A DNA stretch of 64,000 bases, taken from Emergomyces orientalis. Lineage: Eukaryota > Ascomycota > Eurotiomycetes > Onygenales > Ajellomycetaceae. Below the pieces are notes generated by a model. It did not search any database. It was not told where the DNA came from and saw only the letters and a list, made by a program, of their open reading frames with translations. The translations under genes and the position numbers were made by a program. The stretch's first letter is position 1, and each line of letters opens with the position of its first letter. The stretch lies in contig MOWL01000054.1 of assembly GCA_002110485.1 (NCBI GenBank), positions 1 through 64,000 on the forward strand. The letters run 5' to 3'. Positions 44,919 through 56,161 of this stretch are shown here, piece after piece.

Positions 44919-45266
44919 TGAAGTGGAATAAGGGGTTGTGCGCTTTTGGCGGCACGTGGGCAGGAGCAGCGGGATCGTAAGGAGGTTGGTAAGTTCGCTG
45001 TGTATACAATATTCTATTCAACGAGCTATCCAAATAGCAATACAAAAGAACATGTAGGAGATTCAAATATAGAAGAAGAACAAGCAATCAATCACATATT
45101 AAATCACACAATCAAAAAGGAGCAATCTCACTGCTCTGCGTACAATCAATCTTCGCTGAATCCACACATGTGTCAAAGGATAATGGGAATATGAGGCAGC
45201 CATGCCAAACAAATATATGAGGCAGTCTCAGTGAAAAGTAATACCATGCTGAGATTTCTCACCACA
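44919..45266 (-). repeat. Gypsy family 1, 3' LTR
   Basis: TGAAGTGG...CACCACA in plus reading. It differs from the partner LTR at about fifteen positions, nearly all transitions at CpG or CpC/GpG. Confidence 0.93.
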
Positions 45267-46109
45267 CATCTCCTCTCTCTATAGCTTGCTGACCTGGCAA
45301 GTAAGAATGCGATCTGAATGAATGAAAACAAGAAATTGCAGAAAAGAATCAATCAAGAATCAAGAAAATGAAAGACAATCAATAAAAGAATATAGAAAAG
45401 AGAAAGAAAAAGTGAACAGCAGAGAAAAGAAAGACAAGCAAGCAGAATGTGATCAGCACAGTAACAGTGATTTATACAATTCACTGCCAGCTTCAATCTG
45501 ACCTGGAGAATTGAATATCAAAGAGAAAGTAAACAAAACAAAGAAAAGACAATATCAAGAGATTAAAATTAGAAGGAACTGATATGATGCATGAAAAACA
45601 TGCAAGAAAGAAACAGAATCATGAAAATAGAGACTAAGAAAACAGCAACTTGAATGAAGAAAACAATAACAAGAAAATCATTATACAAAGAAAAACAGCA
45701 GTCAGATAATGACTGCAAACTTCTTATCATGAGAGATTCATGACTGCAAGTCATTCTGATTCTCTCTCAAAGAATTCTTTTTATCAGTATCTTATATATT
45801 CATCTCTTTCTCTTCATCAATATTATTTGCTTCATTGATATTATTCTCTGCAACCGGCATTTGATTGTCTCAGAGATAGAACTTTTTTAACCTATTATCT
45901 ATAGTAGTATTCTGAAACAGTGAATCATTCAGCTCTTTCAGATAATAGGTCTCTTTCTCATGGTTTGCTTCTCAGATTCAATACAGGCTCAGCCATCAGA
46001 AGTTGAGCTTGGCAGAATAGAATGTTTCTAGCTTGGTATCATGCAAAAGCATCAAATCACTTATCTGCAATGATTCTCAGACTAATTGCTTAGTTTCATT
46101 AAATAGATC

Positions 46110-46900
46110 TCAGTTCTTCTCTCTCACACAGTGTAGATGATGAGCAGTCTTCTTCAGATCTTCATCTCTCTTTTTCAATTGTTGAATACACATATATATC
46201 AAATCAGCACGGGATTGCACTGTCTGCCAGGGAAGTGTTTGCCAAGTTGGAACATCAAGCTCTATTGGAAGGATAGCATCGTAGCCATATTGCAGGCGGA
46301 ACGGGGTTTCACCGGTAGATTGCCGAATGGTGACGCGATCTGCCCATAGCGCAGAATGGAAATGATTAACCCAGCTTCTTCCATCTGCAGCTAGCTTTGA
46401 AAGCGCATCGGATATCGGGCGGTGACCGCATTTGACCATGCCATTAGCCTTCGCATTGTATGGTGAGATGGTTATTTGATTAACATGATATTTAACAGTG
46501 AGAATCTTAGTTCATTTTTGATTCTCTGACCCACCATCACACACTAATTCCTGAAAGCAGCTGTGTTGGCAAATGATATTCTTATAGATGAATTGCGCCA
46601 CATTCTCAGCTGTTCCATGAGCAAGAGGGCGGCCTTTCACCCAGTCAGTGAGATCATTTCAAGCAATAACAGCACATTGCTTGTCTCAGTTCTTTGGAAA
46701 CTTGACAACATTGATACACCACTTGTCCCATAGATAATTGCAGCTTGTTGGATATAGTGGTTCTTTCAAGCGAGCACCATCCCTCAGCTGGCACACTGTG
46801 CAGCTTTTGCAATAATTCTTGACAGCTTTCCAGATACCTTCTCATCAATATCACTGCATGATCTTGTGGTTTGTGGCCTCGCAGCCTTTATGATCAGATT
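46110..46900 (-). pseudogene. Gypsy family 1 integrase
   Basis: Read on the minus strand, a zinc-binding start with CKSCTVCQ (near 46795-46820) precedes the core: LTDWVKGRPLAHGTAENVA, LVCDGGSEN and YNAKANGMVKCGHRPI. It continues as WVNHFHSALWADRVTIRQSTGETPF. Stops between these parts are TGA and sit where Arg (CGA) or Trp (TGG) is expected. Confidence 0.85.
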
Positions 46901-46910
46901 CATCATGCAT

Positions 46911-48428
46911 TCAAGCAATGATATTCTTTTGCTCAGATGAGTTATCAACCACACATCTCAGAGGAATTCCCTTGCCTGATCGTCGGAATAGATGTTGACC
47001 TTGGATGATATATCGAAGTGCATGCTTGCGCCATTTAGAAAAGATGGAATGTGGTATATCATCCGGCCGCTTCATGGTGGTGAGAAACCTCGCAATTGAT
47101 TCACTGCAATCAGAATAATCAGGTGAAAGAACACACACACTTGATAACTCAGAAGCATTCATGCTGCTGACATCGAAATCAGGAACCGTCAAAGATGCAA
47201 CACTAATATAGTTGAGTTCTGCATCTATGAAATCATTGATATCTTGATTCTCAGGAACCTCACTCTCAGCAGGAGGTCGACGAGATAGCCCATCTGCAGC
47301 AGTATGCTTCTGACCAGGCACATGTTGAACTTTGAAATCAAACATCTGAATCCAGGCAAGCCAGCCAGTAACAAGAGCACCAGACAGATCAGTGACAGAT
47401 TGATTGAGCTGTGTCACTAGAGTCTTCATGTCGGTTTCCAGAATAAAGTGAACACCATACAGATAATAATGGCATTTCTTTAGCATCTTGAGCACAGCGC
47501 GGCATTCTCGCTTTCCTGCATTATATTTTGCTTCGGTGGGGCTCCAGATTCCGCTCTCATATCGGCAAGGGTGTAGCTTTCCATTCAATTTATCCCGTTG
47601 GCTGAGCGTTCCACCCCATTCTTCAAGACAGGCATCTGTGGCCATCACGATATCACCGGCATCTTCAGAATAATCAATGCAGCAAAGTGCAGGGACAGTT
47701 GTCAGAGCATTCTTCAAAATTGTCATTGCATTCACTTGTTCAAGATCTCAGGTAAAAGGAATGTTCTTCTTGAATAGAATATAGATAGGTATAGAAATGA
47801 TAGCGAAATTCAGAATCCATATTCTATAGTAAACACAAACACCTAAGAAAGCTCAGGCACCTGTGACATCTGTCAGATTCAGTCATTCAATGATTTTGAC
47901 AATTTTCGCAGCTTCAGGGCGCCTGCCATCAGCATCCACAACATATCTGACTAGAACCATACCAGAGCAGGCGAATTCTGACTTTCCAACCTGAATACAC
48001 GTGTCCGCGAGTTCTATGCTGATGAGGGTGACATCTAAGTTTTGCAGATGCTTCAGAACAAATTTTCAAATATCTGATATCACTTCTTTATCATTGTAAC
48101 GCGTCCGCGGGCCTTTCACACCAATATCATCCATAAAATTGTCTGCTTGATGTGGTATGTTTGATCAAAGAATATATGCCATGATTCAGCAGAACTGCAC
48201 AATAGAATTCATCACACCTTGTGGCAGTGCTGTCTGACAAAGCAATCTGATTGGGGTAAGAAAAGCTGTCATATCTTGGCTGTCTTCATGTAAAGAAACT
48301 TGATCATATTCAGAAAAGAAATTCATCATGCTTGTTATCTTCATTCCTGTGAAATCCTCAGCAAACGCGTCCACACTAGATGGAATATATGCATCATGAA
48401 TAGTGACAGCATTCATGTCCATGCACAT
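46911..48428 (-). pseudogene. Gypsy family 1 reverse transcriptase-RNase H
   Basis: The RT fragment 48186-48428 carries DMNAVTIHDAYIPSSVDAFAEDF and SQDMTAFLTPIRLL. FMDDIGVKGP with an intact DD pair lies near 48105-48135. RNase H occupies 46911-47735: IVMATDACLEEWGGTL, YNAGKRECRAVLKML, ETDMKTLV, and LSRRPP at the end. Two TGA stops fall between RT and RNase H (near 47750-47880). Confidence 0.88.
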
Positions 48429-49366
48429 GTTGACAATGTGATATTTCCCAGCTTCTTTCTTCTTGACAAGAAATCACTTATTTTGATACAGATCATGACA
48501 ATGTTTATAAACTTCAGAATCAATGTGTTCATGAAGCATATTGATGATTGTAGAGACAAGCTTTTGAGAAATAGAAAATTCTGCTGCTTGTCATGCTTTA
48601 TGCAGAGCAATGTGAATCTTGATAAATGAAAAGACTTCTTTTGCAAGCATTTCACAATTCTTAAAACTTCATGTGAGAACTTTTTCTCTTCTAAGCAGAA
48701 TCTCAATCAAAAGTTCATGTTTCTGTGAGATGAGCATTGATCTGATCTGCAGATTCTTGATTTTTTTCTCTGTGAGTCATGAATCTTGCGGGCAATCAGA
48801 GAAACAGAATATAATGAAATAATTGTAGAGTGAAGATGAATTCTGTTTCAGAATCACACTGTCTTTGAATCATTGTTGGTGAATTTCTCTTCACTTATCT
48901 GTTCCGCCGGGAATCCCGCCACCTGTAGTTGGCACATTGAGAGGTTGAATCTTATCAGCTTTTTACTTGTATAATGTCGCAACGGTTGGACCGCGCGATC
49001 GAGGAGAAGATCATGAAAAAGCATATAAAGATAAATCATGAAGCTGAACATCATGAACACAGCGTGATTCAAATATTGAATAATTAGAAAAAGGAAAAGA
49101 TGAATGTGTAGACAGATAAAATTGTTGATATAAAATAATGAGAAAAAACCTGTGAGATTCTCAGACATTTTGAGACAGTGTTCTCTGATTGACTGAATCT
49201 TTTGATGACCCGGGGTCATCAAAAGTCTGATTGGCTGACGCACTCACACTGCTTTCAAAACACAACAGAATATTTGCTCTGCTATTCACATTGCAATTGC
49301 TGAATCTGATATCATTTCTTTGCTCACCACATTCAACATTGCAAAGATCAATCAGACTCAGCATAT

Positions 49367-51802
49367 CTAGTTTAAAGTCTGCACTTTGTCATGAAGATCA
49401 TCTAACTTTTGATCTCCATAATCACTGAAAGAATAATCAAGAAAAGACATCTGATTCTTCTCATTCTTCAGATCAAAAACATGAATAAGAACACTGTCTT
49501 TGTTATCTATAGTTCTTGTCAAATGTGTTGCATTTTCATATGGTTGGCTGAGAATGCAATCATGAGAATCACATTTCATGATGAAGAATGTCTGAGACAT
49601 CATAATAGATTCAAGATGAACAGAAACATTCTTGCAGATTTCAATGACATCACTCTGCTGATTCCCAGCTTCAACAATAGGTTTGACAGCATCTCTTTGA
49701 ATGATGAGACTGAGATCTAATGCAGTTCTTTCAATAAAACAGTTAATTTTCACATCTTCATCAAATATCATCTCAGTTTCCCCCTTTCCAATTCCGACAG
49801 TGAACTTGATGTGTCCAACTGAAATGAGATTTCAACAAGAATTATACTCAGCAATAGAAGTGCCAGGTTGAATCAGGGCAACAGTGGCTGCATCATCCCG
49901 AATCATATGCTGTTGAACTTCGATGGGAAGATTTTGAAAGAACATGTGCTGAAGTTGAGTGAAGCATGTCATGAGATTTTTAATCTGAATTTCACTGATT
50001 TCTTAGCACATGATCTTCTTGAATATTCACCATGTTGTGATTGTCATATTGTCTTTATTCTTCATTTCTGCAGAAAGCTTTGACTCTTTGAGTTTCTGAG
50101 GTCTGCAGAGAACAGTTTTCTTCTGAATCTGCAGAGTATCTGTCATTTCTGAATCTGGGATGATTTCACTGTCTTCAAGCTTTGAACTTCCACTCTGAAA
50201 CTGTTCATCATGAAGAGGTTGAGAATTATCATTCTCATCATCTTTCTGTAAAGCAGAGATCACATCTTGAGTAAAAGAAACTGATTTCTCATCTGAATAT
50301 CTGTCATTGTGCTGAGAATATGTTGTTAGCAGTCTCTTCTTCTTCTCAATTTGTCTGGAAAGTGTTGCTTGATTTTTATTCATAGAAGAGGCCTTATTCT
50401 TCTCAGTAGAAGTGAAAGCAGCTATTACACTAACAATCTTCTTCATCTCACTATTGATCATATCACCTTTCTCAGGGCCACTATCAAATTCAATATTACA
50501 TATACTTACGGCATTCACCGATGGCATCGGGGATCCGTCAGGAAATACCCGGATACTACCATCATTCCGAAGTTTATCCGCAGTTGGAACAGTCAGCAGT
50601 GCAGTCATTTGCTTCAAAAGTTGTTCAATTGTAACAATATGAAGCTTGAGTCAGTTGACAGCAATCTTTGGGCCTTTTCTCATCACATTACCCTCATAGT
50701 ATTCTCCAATCATATTCCGATGAATCTTGCCCTGATCAATGAGCCGGCCAATTGCTAAGCAATTTGGAAACATATGGTTTGAATCTCCGCAACCCCAGCA
50801 TGACATCAGCGGTCGATTGTATTGAACAAAGCTTCCGGATCAAGATTGAGACAGGCCTCCAGATCCACATTGATTTCCATAGTAAGACACATTTAACAAA
50901 TTCAATGCAGGATCACGTTCTCAAATAAGAAGAATCTTTGAAGCAGTCACATTTTGCTGCATGTTTCTCTGGTTTTGAATGCCAGTGATCACCAGAGATA
51001 ATGTGTTTATTCAGTTGACAAGGTTCTCAAGAATGTTATCACTCGGATTCTGTGTTTTCGCATCCGGAGCAGGTATCGCCGAAGCGGTCGGCACAGGCAC
51101 ATTCAATGTGGGCGGATTGAACACGGGCTGAGCAGACAGCTGCATCAATGGAATAGAGTTGGGGAAAACATCAGATGTCAGAACTTGTGCAATCTCTTTC
51201 TTTGTCTTCTGCATTTAAGACACAGTATTGCAGATCTTCAACAGTTCCCATCCAGGTTGGCTAATCTTATCAAATTCAGCAGTGCAGAAAGCTTTTTCAT
51301 GAATACCTTCTGAAAGCCCTTGAAGAAATCAGATACAAGTGAGAGATTGTTGCAATTCATTCTTGCAAATAAGAGACATTGCAACTGCACAGAATTGACA
51401 GCAGTAGACGAGAATCTTCTGGCTGGTAGAATGAGTCTTGTTGCACAATGCATGAAGATAAGATTGATTATACATCTGTTGATGAGCATCTTCATGCCAG
51501 AAATCAGCAAGCAACTGCTTTTTAACCATTTCCCATGTCTTATGATTCAAGACAAGCTGATCGATATGGCCCTGCAGTTTCATGGTACAATAGTTCTGTA
51601 ATATCACCAGAGCATCAATTCCTGCAATAAAATGCAAGGTGCACATTGCCTCATATCAATTAACAAAAGCAGTAATGTTTCTTCCATCAAAGAATGGGGC
51701 TCCAGGTGCTCCAGGAATCGGCATCGGCATGACAAGACGTTGATATGGCAGTCCACTATTGGGAGTCGGCTGACCGGATGAGGTAGTAGTGGGTGTAGCC
51801 AT
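49367..51802 (-). pseudogene. Gypsy family 1 gag and protease region
   Basis: ATG at 51800-51802 opens a proline-rich start (MATPTTTSSGQPTPNSGLPY) and a capsid-like block (PGAPFFDGRNITAFV). A CCHC knuckle CWGCGDSNHMFPNC lies near 50765-50810. The protease region follows near 49400-49990 but is too decayed for a sure active-site call. Frames are broken in several places. Confidence 0.75.
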
Positions 51803-52320
51803 CTTCTCTTTGCTAACTTCTATTTTTGGGGGCGCTGCAGAGACCTTTCCTGACTGAGTTTGACAATGAGCAATAGAATCTGACTGAGAATGCTTGAAAG
51901 ACATATATTGAGAAAGAAAGAAACACATAAAAGACTTCTGTTCACATAAGAGAAAGAGTTCAATAATACTATCAATATCAATATTCTTTTTATATTTCAA
52001 TCTCAAATTCTCAAGAAAGAGAAGAAACTTCAACATTCACTTTAGATCTTTTCATTGAAGATCTTTTTTTTTATCACTTTTCTCAACATTTCTCTCTTCT
52101 TTCATTTGTTGAATAGAGATATGGGTATTCAAATTGAGCTTATCAGTGAGATGTTTGCTCACATCCTTCATTATTCACTGTCAATATCAGTCATATCGGC
52201 CAATCAGAGGCTTTCACAAATGAACACTATTGAAAAGAATGCTCAACAAAAGCAGAAAAGACAAAATGTTGAGAGAAATCATATCAGTCATAGCTACTGC
52301 CTGCTCACCCATTTTGAATT

Positions 52321-52339
52321 GTCTTCCCAGGGACGCCAA
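52321..52339 (-). other. Gypsy family 1 primer-binding site
   Basis: On the minus strand TTGGCGTCCCTGGGAAGAC follows the 5' LTR directly. A TGG near the LTR edge is expected for pairing with a tRNA CCA end. The tRNA was not identified. Confidence 0.55.
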
Positions 52340-52687
52340 TGAAGTGGAATAAGGGGTTGTGCGCTTTTGGCGGCACGTGGGCAGGAGCAGCGGGATTGTA
52401 AGAAGGTTGATAAGTTCGCTGTGTATACAATATTCTATTCAACAAGCTATCCAAATAGCAATACAAAAGAACATGTAGAAGATTCAAATATAGAAGAAGA
52501 ACAAGCAATCAATCACATATCAAATCACACAATCAAAAAGGAGCAATCTCACTACTCTGCGTACAATCAATCTTCGCCGAATCCACACATGTGTCAAAGG
52601 ATAATGGGAATATGAGGCAGCCATGCCAAACAAATATATGAGGCGGTCTCGGCGAAAAGTAATACCACGCCGAGATTCCCCACCACA
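52340..52687 (-). repeat. Gypsy family 1, 5' LTR
   Basis: 348-bp partner of 44919-45266. It keeps CpG sites lost in the other copy near its right end, such as GGCGGTCTCGGCG. Confidence 0.93.
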
Positions 52688-52821
52688 CTATCTTTGAATC
52701 TTCTGTATATAGATAGAATTCTTTGCAAGGTTCAAAGTTCTCAAAACAGCTGCAGTCATTGTATACATGCTTATTGACTTCTGTATCATATATAAAGCTA
52801 TCTTGCAGAGAGTATTGGTAT

Positions 52822-53169
52822 TGAAGTGGAATAAGGGGTTGTGCGCTTTTGGCGGCACGTGGGCAGGAGCAGCGGGATCGTAAGGAGGTTGGTAAGTTCG
52901 CTGTGTATACAATATTCTATTCAACAAGCTATCCAAATAGCAATACAAAAGAACATGTAGAAGATTCAAATATAGAAGAAGAACAAGCAATCAATCACAT
53001 ATCAAATCACACAATCAAAAAGGAGCAATCTCACTGCTCTGCGTACAATCAATCTTCGCCGAATCCACACGTGTGTCAAGAAAAGATGGGAATATGAGGC
53101 AATCATGTCAAACAAATATATGAGGCGGTCTCGGTGAAAAGTAATACCACGCCGAGATTCCCCACCACA
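52822..53169 (-). mobile_element. Solo LTR of gypsy family 1, inside Copia
   Basis: A third 348-bp copy in the same orientation, with a perfect GTAT target duplication (52818-52821 and 53170-53173). It sits only 134 bp from the full element and inside the Copia gag-pol region. Confidence 0.92.
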
Positions 53170-53448
53170 GTATTCACTGGCATATTCAGCTGTGAAGATG
53201 ATTGTAATCAAAACTGTATATTTATCAGTTTCTTCATTCTTTAACAGAAAGTGTATAGTAATTACTATCAGAGTCTTCTTCTCTCTGATAAAGATATTGT
53301 CAACAGATTTCTTCATTTGCTTATTTTTTAGAGTCTTTTTAATTTTATTCTCTATTTCTTTTCAAGAAGTTCACCCAGACAGGCATTCTTCAGCATTCAT
53401 GACTCAGTATTTGATATAGAGATGTGATTCTTCATATATATATTTATT

Positions 53449-54189
53449 TTATTGATTTTCTCTTGATTTCTTAGTGAATTTCTTGCTAGAAGTTTTCACT
53501 GTTTTCTTTGTGAATTGATCTCGATATGTAGTAAATACTGCATTGTTTTTAGAGTATTCAGGCTTGTCTTCTGTGATGTGTGTCTGACAGTGTGATCTGA
53601 AGTGATTGATCATTTTTTGTACACTTAATGACTCATCACTGTTCTCTAGAGTGTTCTCCAGTTCCTGGTGACAGAAGTCCGAGAATTCGGGGTGTATGAC
53701 TTGCACTGCATTAAGAAATCTATATAGATTGCCTGATTCACTGATGAATTCATCAATATTATATTTGAGAACTAATCAGTGGCAGTTCTCTCATTCTAGC
53801 AGTTATTTATTGACTGCTTGCTTTCACATCTCTGATGACTTGAAAAGCTTTAAAAAGAGATTAGTGAGTTCAATCTCTTTTTAGTATTTTGTTGAAGTAA
53901 TGAAGCTCTTTAATTTCTTCAATATTTGACATGAATCTAGTGTTTTTGTCAGGGCTCTTTGTAGCTTCAGATCTATGATTGTTGATATATGATTGTAGAG
54001 TTTCTTGACGCCTTTCATATAGATCTTATATGTCTCCATACACTGTTTATATAAGTAGAAGTACATATGTATTATCTTCAAGTGTATTTCTTCTGTATCT
54101 GGTTCATAAGGTTCTGGCTCCATAGAAGGAGCTATGCATTTGACATCTAAATCTGTATATTTGTGAAAGTTTAGAGTCATTGCTTTCAT
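53449..54189 (-). pseudogene. Copia gag remains
   Basis: Two frames, 53881-54189 and 53449-53706, form a helical, charged capsid-like region (LYKQCMETYKIYMKG; FSDFCHQELENTLENSDESL) ending in a lysine-rich tail (SSKKFTKKSRENQ). It starts just downstream of the primer site. The assignment rests on position and general look. Confidence 0.55.
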
Positions 54190-54381
54190 TTGAACTTCTT
54201 CATATCAATTATTTCAGTCTTTACTAGTTCTGAGAATGATCTCATTAATTATCACAGTCATCTTTTTGATTTTTTCAGCATGTTGAATGGTCTAATATAG
54301 AGTGTATGCAAATGGAGAGGGTTCGTATAGAATGCAGTGATATTATATGCAGTAATCAATGTTTTAGAGCAGTAGTTGCAC

Positions 54382-54394
54382 CTGGGCTCATAAC
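54382..54394 (-). other. Copia primer-binding site (half initiator tRNA-Met)
   Basis: CTGGGCTCATAAC on the plus strand equals the anticodon stem-loop of eukaryotic initiator tRNA-Met (CAT anticodon). It directly abuts the 5' LTR. Copia and Ty5 are known to prime from an internal fragment of this tRNA. Confidence 0.8.
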
Positions 54395-54455
54395 TATGAG
54401 ACGGAGGATAAAACAGAGAGTGAAGCTAGCATAATATGCACATATATAGAGAGGA

Positions 54456-54459
<4 letters not shown>
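54395..54459 (-). repeat. Copia 5' LTR remnant
   Basis: The first 65 bp of the LTR (TATGAGACGGAGG...GGAATTA) are cut by a (TTA)n run that is the tail of the right-hand LINE. Confidence 0.88.
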
Positions 54460-54488
<29 letters not shown>

Positions 54489-54730
54489 TCTACACCACTT
54501 AATCACAAGGATATGTGGGGCTCTGCTTAATATACAAAGTAAGGAAAACTCTGTGACAGACATGATCTGTCACTGAACTAAAAACCCCCTGATCTTCAGA
54601 TCTATTCCACTCTTTAACATCTTCAAAATACCGCGGAGCAGTCACAGCTGCTCTTAGAGAAAGGGATGTCTCACATCAAAAAGAAAGACAAGATCACTCA
54701 CAACTACTCTCAGTAATGAATGTTCAATAT

Positions 54731-54956
54731 TGTAAGGGGCGAGCAATTAGGTATGAAAGAACTATATTGTGCCTAAAATACAAGAAGAAAAGCTTAAGAA
54801 AGAAAAGAGAAAGAAAAGAGAAAGTGCAAAGAGTGTGAAGAAAAGAGTTCTAAGTGCAAGCTGCAAGTGAGGGCTAGCCACTAGTGTGAAAGCTATTAGT
54901 CTGTTTGAGCGGCTAGCCCGAGTCCATATAACCATATAGGGGTTCAACCCCTGACA
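54731..54956 (-). repeat. Chromovirus 3' LTR
   Basis: 226 bp, TGTAAGGGG...CCCTGACA. It differs from its partner at about a dozen sites, mainly CpG and CpC transitions. Confidence 0.93.
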
Positions 54957-55009
54957 TTACCCCTCTCCTCCCCTTCTGTGGTCCTCCGCAGGTAGTCATC
55001 AAGAGCCTG

Positions 55010-56159
55010 AGTCTCCTTCATTAGAGATGCCTTTACCCAGGTGAGGGCAGTCCAGCTCACTCATTTGACCAGATAATGCTTCTGGTGATACCTAATCTTC
55101 TTTTTAAGGATCTTCTCAACATAATACTCCTCGTGCCCATCAACATCTATGGCCGGTGGTTGAGGTTCATGGCAGATTTGGAATGGCAGCGGGTCTCCAG
55201 CAGCAGGGCGAAGTAAATCCACATGAAAAACATTATAAATCCCAGATGACATGTTCAATTGATAGACATGAGAGCCAATTCTCTCTATTATCTTGAACTT
55301 TTCATTCTGAACATTCAGCTTCTTTGAAGACTGAAGTGTAGATACATTCTTCAAACTCAGTCAGACAGTGTCATCAACTCTGTATTCCAGGGCAGCATCT
55401 TGATGGTGATTAGCCTGGAGCTCTTGTTCTTGCTGGGCATTTGCCATTGAAGTCTGGGCCCAGGTTGCTGCATTCTTCAGCTTTGCTAGAATTAATTCTG
55501 CTTGCTCAATTGAGTTTTGAGAACTCTTGGAAACTGAAGTGTTCTCTTTCAGCTGTAATGAGTCTAAATTATACTCATGCATCAAGAAGAATGGGCTCAT
55601 GCCAGTAGTTGCTGAGTCTCTACCATTCATGGCTAATTCAGCGGATGCTAAACATCCTGACCAGTCATCCTGTGCAAAGTTTGTGAACTTCCTGATATAG
55701 GCCTCCAGTGACTGATTTGCCCGTTCCGTGGACCCATCTGTCTCTGGATGGTAGGCAGTAGAGAGACATCTGGTGATGCCTAACTTCTTACATACATGTG
55801 ACCAAAGGGCTTCAACAAACTGTGTTCCGCGGTCTGAGACTATAGCTGATGGCACACTATGCCTTCTATAGAAGCAGTTGATAAAGACATCTGCTAGTGT
55901 CTCAGTGTCTATTTTCTTACAGGGTTCAATTATCACATCTTTGCTCAGACGGTCCGTGATCACCATGATATTAGTGAATCCATTGAACTCCGGGAGTTTC
56001 ACAATGAAGTCAATGAAGATTTCTCTCCATATTCAGTCTGGTATGGGCAGGGGCTTTAGCAGGCCATGTCGACACTCCTTCCATGCTGTGTTTGCCCTAC
56101 AAATGTCACAATTATGGGTGAAGACCCTCACATCTTGGGCACAGTTAGGCCAAAAATAG
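55010..56159 (-). pseudogene. Chromovirus integrase and chromodomain
   Basis: The integrase core has VITDRLSKDVIIEP, VSDRGTQFVEALWSHVC and STAYHPETDGSTERANQSLE, which supply the D-D-E triad. The C-terminal side has RIGSHVYQLNMSSGIYNVFHVDLLRP. It is followed by a chromodomain start EEYYVEKILKKKIRYHQKHYLVK near 55080-55125. The expected Trp after LVK is a TGA at 55058-55060. Chromodomains tether new copies to methylated-histone chromatin in known chromoviruses. A frame break separates the core from the C-terminal part near 55355. Confidence 0.9.
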
Positions 56160-56161
56160 TC

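Larger units (their letters stand above)
44919..52687 (-). mobile_element. Full-length Ty3/gypsy element (family 1)
   Basis: A 7769-bp element with two 348-bp LTRs (44919-45266 and 52340-52687). A 4-bp target duplication CTAT flanks it (44915-44918 and 52688-52691). On the minus strand the order is primer site (52321-52339), gag, protease region, RT, RNase H, integrase, then a purine tract (45267-45285). RT before integrase marks Ty3/gypsy. The coding region has many nonsense codons, mostly TGA, and frame changes, so it is not autonomous now. Confidence 0.94.
41427..54459 (-). mobile_element. Ty1/Copia retrotransposon, interrupted by later insertions
   Basis: The 3' LTR is 41427-41856, and the 5' LTR is a remnant at 54395 to about 54459, cut by a LINE. 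On the minus strand the internal order is primer site, gag (53449-54189), integrase, RT and RNase H (to 41955), then a purine tract next to the 3' LTR (near 41857-41875). Order IN before RT marks Copia. It was interrupted by a gypsy element (44919-52687) and a solo LTR (52822-53169). Many stops and frame changes occur. GCAGA (41422-41426) should be the target duplication; its partner lies beyond the right edge of the window or was lost. Confidence 0.9.

Noticed and set aside
9962..53097. An 82-codon plus-strand frame repeated four times (9962, 44946, 52367, 52849)
   Set aside because: It lies wholly inside the gypsy family 1 LTR; its recurrence reflects the repeat, not a conserved gene.
54382..54394. 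tRNA-Met-like sequence
   Set aside because: Only the anticodon stem-loop is present, next to an LTR; it is the Copia primer site, not a tRNA gene.
54456..54488. ATT microsatellite
   Set aside because: It sits exactly where the Copia LTR is cut and marks the 3' tail of the LINE.
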